Source: Klebsiella pneumoniae (GTDB lineage: Bacteria > Myxococcota_A > UBA9042). Taken from it: a DNA stretch of 64,000 nt. Shown here piece after piece: positions 62,365-64,000 of this stretch; the first letter of the stretch is position 1; each line of letters opens with the position of its first letter. The notes beneath the pieces were generated by a model. It was not told the DNA's origin. It ran no database searches and saw only the letters and a program-made list of their open reading frames with translations. The translations under genes were made by a program, and so were the position numbers. Location of the stretch: NCBI GenBank assembly GCA_945889325.1, contig CAMDBH010000007.1, positions 1 to 64,000 of the forward strand, given 5' to 3'.

Positions 62365-64000
62365 AAAAGGCCTTTGATGGCGCTGCGCAATTTTTCCAGT
62401 TGTTCTTCAGGCTTAAAGCCGGTGTCCATAAATTTCACCACGCCCTGACGGTCGACAATAAAGGTGGCGGGCATAGAGTACACGCCAAATTGACCCATCA
62501 ATTCACTTTCTTCGTCTTGGACGATGCCCCACATGGCCTCAAAGCCCTTGGCAAATTCGACCGATTTGGCGCCTTCGCGGTCGACGCCAACTGAAATGAC
62601 TTGGAATCCCTTGGCTTTATGCTCCTTGGCCAAATTGACCAGTTCCGGAAATTCCTTCTTGCACGGGCCACACCAAGAGGCAAAGAAGTTGATCAACGTC
62701 ACTTTGCCTTTGAAACTCGCGCTGTTGATCTCTGCGCCGTTGTGGTCTTTGACCTTGAACGCAGGTACCGGCTTGCCGACTTCGACCGTCTTGTTTTCAG
62801 CCACTTGTGCCGCTGTATCGGCCACGATGTTGCTGTCAGCGCAGCAGCGGAAACCCGTGGTTTGGTTGCGGTTGCCCACGCCAAAGCTGGCCGATCGCTG
62901 GTTGCAGGCCGCGCGTTCGCCGGAATTGTTGTGGCCGCCCATCAAGCCCGCGGTTTCCTTGGTCGTGCCGCTCCACTCGCCAATGTTGCCCGCTAGATCG
63001 AAAATCCCTGAAGCCGTGCGACATTTTTCCTTGACGCCCGTCTTGCCGGCTTTGCCTTTGTATTTGTCTTCTTGGTCGACACAATTGCCGACTTCATAAA
63101 ACGATCCATAGGGATACATGTTGCCTTCGACATTGTCGTCGGCAAATTGGTTGTTGGTATTTTCATCGATCGCCGGTGTCGCGGCGCAAGCGGATACCCA
63201 TTCTTCCTCTGTGCAGAGGCGTTTGCCGGCTTTTTTGCATGCGCCATCGGCTTCCAACCAACTGACCTGCGCAGGTTCAACATCCGGTTTACTTAAGGCT
63301 TTTCCATCCGGCGTCAGCGATCCTTCATACGCATCGATAAAAAACGAAGTCTTGGCCGTTTTGGCCGCGATCATGTTCTTGCCATCGGGTTTGGGCGCAA
63401 TTTTTTCGGCGACAGCCGCTTGGGCCTGACCCGTAGAATCCGGATTTTCCAAGGTCTTTTGAATGTAATATTCCAAAATCGCTGTCGATGCCGAGCCCGT
63501 GACCATGCGACCATTGATATACGTCCGCGGCGCGCCGTTGATACCAGCGCGAATCGCCAAATCGATATCCGAATTCATACGTTGCAGCACGCTTGGATCT
63601 TTGACGCATGCATCGTACTTGGCCATGTCCAAGCCCAAGCCTTCGGCATAACCGCGGTTGTCCTCCGGTGAAAGTTTGGGCTGCTCGGCATACAACTTAT
63701 CGTGCATTTGCCAGAACTTGCCTTGGCGCCCGGCGCAAATGCCCGTGATCGACGCGTTGCAGGCGTTGGGATGCTTGTCGTAACCCGCCATGTACTTGTT
63801 GCAAATCGGGTTCATCGGAAAATGCTTCATGACAAAGCGGACTTTGTCCTTGTATTTCTCCTCAAGTGGTTTCATTTGCAGCGCGAGGAATTTGCAGTAC
63901 GGACATTCAAAATCCGAATATTTCACTACAGTTACCTTAGCATTTGGATTGCCTTCGATGTAGTCCTGATCGTCTAACGGCGTGATGTAAAATGTGTAGC
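62361..64000 (-). CDS. DsbA-like / FGE-sulfatase / TlpA-like triple fusion (5' end outside window)
   Basis: The frame is open to the window edge, so the N-terminus is missing; the track's 63926 start is an internal codon. Order: a DsbA-type thioredoxin domain (YSDFECPYCKF, C..C; later INGAPRTYINGR); an FGE-sulfatase/SUMF1-like domain (KRLCTEEEWVSACAAT, GNIGEWSG, TTGFRCC); and a TlpA/AhpC-like thioredoxin (LINFFASWCGPCKKEFPEL then MPATFIVDR). Both thioredoxin domains retain their Cys pairs. Such a protein would exchange disulfides in the periplasm; the neighbouring secreted proteins are Cys-rich. This three-part order is unusual. Confidence 0.85.
   Translation of the reverse strand, partial: YTFYITPLDDQDYIEGNPNAKVTVVKYSDFECPYCKFLALQMKPLEEKYKDKVRFVMKHFPMNPICNKYMAGYDKHPNACNASITGICAGRQGKFWQMHDKLYAEQPKLSPEDNRGYAEGLGLDMAKYDACVKDPSVLQRMNSDIDLAIRAGINGAPRTYINGRMVTGSASTAILEYYIQKTLENPDSTGQAQAAVAEKIAPKPDGKNMIAAKTAKTSFFIDAYEGSLTPDGKALSKPDVEPAQVSWLEADGACKKAGKRLCTEEEWVSACAATPAIDENTNNQFADDNVEGNMYPYGSFYEVGNCVDQEDKYKGKAGKTGVKEKCRTASGIFDLAGNIGEWSGTTKETAGLMGGHNNSGERAACNQRSASFGVGNRNQTTGFRCCADSNIVADTAAQVAENKTVEVGKPVPAFKVKDHNGAEINSASFKGKVTLINFFASWCGPCKKEFPELVNLAKEHKAKGFQVISVGVDREGAKSVEFAKGFEAMWGIVQDEESELMGQFGVYSMPATFIVDRQGVVKFMDTGFKPEEQLEKLRSAIKGLL

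Overview
The window is a roughly 57% GC bacterial chromosome segment. Several traits suggest a deltaproteobacterial or myxobacterial-type Gram-negative: a CarD/CdnL-type regulator, an SspB-like adaptor family, FGE-sulfatase, PEGA and kelch proteins, a giant DUF11-repeat outer-membrane protein, and a Cys-rich 'DCDD..PCTADLCD' tail. This placement is inferred from gene content and is moderate at best.

Region 1 (1-7.5 kb) is accessory and decaying. It holds a transposase tail, a frameshifted antitoxin-like gene, a MazF-type toxin-antitoxin pair and an IS91-like transposase split cleanly by a 355-bp MITE. A nucleotidyltransferase-like pair follows. The most intriguing unit is an AAA ATPase fused to a nuclease-like domain, broken by one in-frame TAA. 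It is flanked on both sides by about 265-bp direct repeats. Three helices in these repeats show compensatory base changes between the copies, so they look like a structured RNA.

Region 2 (7.5-21.4 kb) is housekeeping. A minus-strand operon holds a giant ArnT-like membrane protein, mtnA and an M16 peptidase. It is divergent from the plus-strand dnaG-rpoD block, which is followed by tRNA(CAU) and a zinc-ribbon coiled-coil protein.

Region 3 (21.4-26.3 kb) is a graveyard. It contains remnants of a type I-G-like CRISPR locus: cas2 with a lost 3' end, a cas4-cas1 fusion lacking its N-terminus and carrying an in-frame TAG, a second cas1 scrap and two csb2-like 3' ends. These are mixed with two MITEs, a collapsed AbrB-PIN module, an apparently intact Phd-PIN module and a retropepsin-like protease. 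No CRISPR array is visible.

Region 4 (26.3-42.8 kb) is mostly core. A minus-strand run encodes aldehyde dehydrogenase, RNase HI with an N-terminal zinc-like motif, and a protein with two SspB-like domains. Divergent to it are a small membrane protein, a GMC oxidoreductase and a SpoU methyltransferase. Then comes a compact translation/repair cluster on the minus strand: four serine tRNAs (UGA, GCU, CGA, GGA), tRNA-Arg(ACG), tadA, SRP RNA, dnaX, recR and carD. LuxC-like acyl-CoA reductase and HtrA protease follow.

Region 5 (42.8-64 kb) is a minus-strand cell-envelope cluster. It encodes a DsbA/FGE/TlpA triple fusion (cut by the window edge), a phosphodiester glycosidase, a PEGA protein with a KVEP stalk, a kelch lipoprotein, and a roughly 4,950-residue outer-membrane protein with 17 DUF11-like repeats, an OmpA-like domain and a predicted beta-barrel. 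A Cys-rich lipoprotein and an SH3-like membrane protein follow. Together they look like a large surface structure plus its oxidative-folding equipment.
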